NCBI RefSeq assembly: GCF_023101685.1
Contig: NZ_CP082164.1
Location: 1 to 64,000, forward strand
Reading direction: 5' to 3'
Source of the DNA: Bradyrhizobium sp. 186
GTDB lineage: Bacteria > Pseudomonadota > Alphaproteobacteria > Rhizobiales > Xanthobacteraceae
DNA length: 64,000 nt
The notes under the pieces are model-generated. The model did not search any database. It was not told where the DNA came from and worked only from the letters and a program-made list of their open reading frames with translations. Positions 62,210-64,000 of the stretch are shown here, piece after piece; the first letter of the stretch is position 1; each line of letters opens with the position of its first letter. The position numbers and the translations under genes are program-made.

Positions 62210-63928
62210 TCAGGCGGCGCGCACAGTGTGGAGGAATTTCTCGACCTCCGCCTTCAAGAGACCGCTTTCGCTGGACAGCGAGCGCGCCGATGCCAGCACT
62301 TGTGCTGAAGCCGAGCCGGTGGCGCTGGCACCGTGACTGACCTGGGCGATCTTGTCGGCGACCTCGACCGTTCCCTTCGCGGCTTCGCTGACGTTGCGAG
62401 CGATCTCGGACGTCGCAGCACCCTGCTCCTCGATGGTCGCAGCGATGGTCGTCGAGATGTCCGAAATCCTGGCGATGGTCGCGCCGATCTCCTTGATCGC
62501 GCCGACGGAGTCCTGCGTCGCGGTCTGCATGCCGGCGATCTGCGCGCCGATTTCCTCGGTCGCTCTCGCGGTCTGGGCCGCGAGCGCCTTGACCTCGCTC
62601 GCCACCACGGCAAACCCGCGGCCGGATTCGCCGGCGCGCGCCGCCTCGATGGTGGCGTTCAGCGCCAGAAGGTTGGTCTGTTCGGCTATCGCCGTGATCA
62701 ATTTCACGACGTCGCCGATCCGGCCCGCAGCCTTGAGCAACTCGTTGATCCGGGCGTCGGTGCGCTCGGCCTGTTTCACCGCCTCGCCGGCGATGCGGCT
62801 GGAATCGTGGACCTGCCGGCTGATCTCGACCACCGACGCGCTCATTTCCTCGGCGGCGGACGCCACGGCTCCGACATTGGCGGATGCTTCCTCGGAGGCT
62901 GCCGCCACCATTCCGGAGAGCTGTTCGGTCTCTTCCGCGGTCCCCGACAGTGTGCCGGCGGTGGATTCGAGTTGCTGGGAGGCCGCCGACACCGAGTCGA
63001 TGATGCCGCCGACCGCAGCTTCGAACGCGCCGGCGAGGCTCATCATCTCATCCGTGCGCCGTGCGGCCGCAGCGGCTTCCTGATCCTTCTGCTCGGCCTC
63101 CATCTGCTCGATGCGAATCAGATTGTCCTTGAAGGTGTGGGCCGCGCGGGCGTTGTCACCGATTTCGTCGCCGCGGGCGGTGTAGGGAATCTCGACGGCC
63201 TTGTTGCCACCGGCGAGTTGCAGGAGCACGTCGCCGATCCGCCGGATCGGCCGGGCGATGCTCAATACCGAAAAGACCGCGGAGCCGATCAACATCAGCA
63301 CGACGAATACGCCGACGATCAATGCGAAGCTGGCGACACGATCCAGTTCCGCCAGCAACTCGCCTTTGCGTCGCACCGCGAATTCGTTGGCGACGCCCAC
63401 CAGGTCGTCGATGCGTTTGCTGACTTCCCGGGCCGCCGGGCGCATATGTTCTGAGAGAATGCTCGCCCTCGCCGTTTCGGCCGCGGCCCTGGCGCCGCCA
63501 GCGGGCGCGCCGATGACGGCCCGTTGCGCCGCCGCCAGCTCGACGGCACTGGCCAGATAGGCGTCCACGAATTTCTTGGTCTCACGGTAGGCATCCTGTG
63601 TGACCTTCCGCGTCGCCCGTTCTGTTGCGGCGTTGATTTCCGTACCGGCCTCAGTCGCCTGGGCGCGGACAATGTCGAGGAGCTTGTCGACCTCTTCGAC
63701 TGACGGCGCCGAGCCGATCTCGATGGCGGCGAGCTGCGCCCGCGCCATCGCCGTCTGAGTCGCCTGCGCGTTGCTCTTGTTGAGGTAGTTGACGATGACC
63801 AGGCGGTTGGATTCCGCGATCGTCCGGTTGCCGAGCATCTGGTTGGCCAGGATGCCGCCGACCAGCAGAACGCTGATGCCGGTGACGATGCCGAGCTTTG
63901 TTCCAATGCGAAAATTGAATGACCCCAC
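62210..63928 (-). CDS. Methyl-accepting chemotaxis protein
   Basis: 572-aa receptor. The start is taken as GTG at 63928, because AAGGAGAT lies 5-12 bases upstream; an in-frame ATG at 63967 would lack such a site. The first helix is [20 protein letters not shown] and the second [20 protein letters not shown]; between them is a ~160-residue alanine-rich helical sensor region. A HAMP domain follows ([18 protein letters not shown]), then a signalling domain with the highly conserved tip [19 protein letters not shown] and [15 protein letters not shown]. Ligand unknown. Next to the sulfotransferase operon, 162 bp apart. Confidence 0.95.
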   Translation of the reverse strand: MGSFNFRIGTKLGIVTGISVLLVGGILANQMLGNRTIAESNRLVIVNYLNKSNAQATQTAMARAQLAAIEIGSAPSVEEVDKLLDIVRAQATEAGTEINAATERATRKVTQDAYRETKKFVDAYLASAVELAAAQRAVIGAPAGGARAAAETARASILSEHMRPAAREVSKRIDDLVGVANEFAVRRKGELLAELDRVASFALIVGVFVVLMLIGSAVFSVLSIARPIRRIGDVLLQLAGGNKAVEIPYTARGDEIGDNARAAHTFKDNLIRIEQMEAEQKDQEAAAAARRTDEMMSLAGAFEAAVGGIIDSVSAASQQLESTAGTLSGTAEETEQLSGMVAAASEEASANVGAVASAAEEMSASVVEISRQVHDSSRIAGEAVKQAERTDARINELLKAAGRIGDVVKLITAIAEQTNLLALNATIEAARAGESGRGFAVVASEVKALAAQTARATEEIGAQIAGMQTATQDSVGAIKEIGATIARISDISTTIAATIEEQGAATSEIARNVSEAAKGTVEVADKIAQVSHGASATGSASAQVLASARSLSSESGLLKAEVEKFLHTVRAA

Positions 63929-64000
63929 CGCTATCTCCTTGCGCCGCCGCACATCAGGTAGTCGCAACCAAAGATTGAGATTTAGGTAAGATTCGCGGGT

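Overview
The window is high-GC alphaproteobacterial chromosome, most like Bradyrhizobium. This rests on the order parA-parB-holA-lptE-leuS (typical close to the replication origin in Rhizobiales), the paired glnK-amtB operons, the protein sequences themselves, and several families of intergenic palindromes. No species was assigned because no database search was possible. The window opens on the first base of parA and ends just upstream of a chemotaxis receptor gene. Almost every large open frame opposite a gene is a codon-bias shadow and was left out. Layout. (1) 1-17.6 kb is mainly housekeeping: parA, parB, holA, lptE, leuS, a diguanylate cyclase, a YggS-type PLP protein, an FAH-type hydratase, an L,D-transpeptidase, an OmpR-type regulator, a lone cyclic-nucleotide-binding protein, exonuclease III, lolA, ftsK and a dapC-type aminotransferase. 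(2) 17.8-29.2 kb: a GFA protein, a secreted caspase-like protease, then two ammonium-sensing/transport operons (glnK1-amtB1 and glnK2-amtB2) in tandem. Between the operons sits an ArsR-SRPBCC-ClpP cassette bounded by a decayed 3' end of an amtB2-like gene. A GYF/DUF898 membrane protein, a TesB-type thioesterase and a UbiH-type hydroxylase follow. (3) 29.2-52.7 kb is the mobile, accessory part. Three copies of one 1.37-kb IS110-family element (IS1111 subgroup) lie in the same orientation, each inserted at the same point of the same intergenic palindrome family. Next to copy 1 is a perfect 474-bp tandem duplication carrying a second Trm112/UPF0434 gene and the tail of a tetR gene. Between and around them are a TetR module, a PepSY/cytochrome b pair, an MHYT-GGDEF-EAL protein, LON-domain and YbbN proteins, tRNA-Gly, an epimerase, a PQQ sugar dehydrogenase, a diheme cytochrome c, panE-type, HCCA-isomerase-type, DUF2239 and GST genes, two MFS transporters and a gamma-glutamyltransferase. 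(4) 52.7-64 kb: purH, a heparinase-like protein, rsmB, an SDHAF4-like small protein, a compact sulfotransferase-cysD-cysNC operon, and a methyl-accepting chemotaxis protein. The most interesting signals are these. The ~255-bp conserved non-coding end of each IS copy contains a 9-bp match to the flank of all three insertion sites, as expected for a guide (seek/bridge) RNA. The clpP cassette has an amtB-like tail on both sides. The tandem duplication starts at the edge of an IS. The sulfotransferase gene is fused into a PAPS-making operon. RNA-level and search-based claims remain inference.
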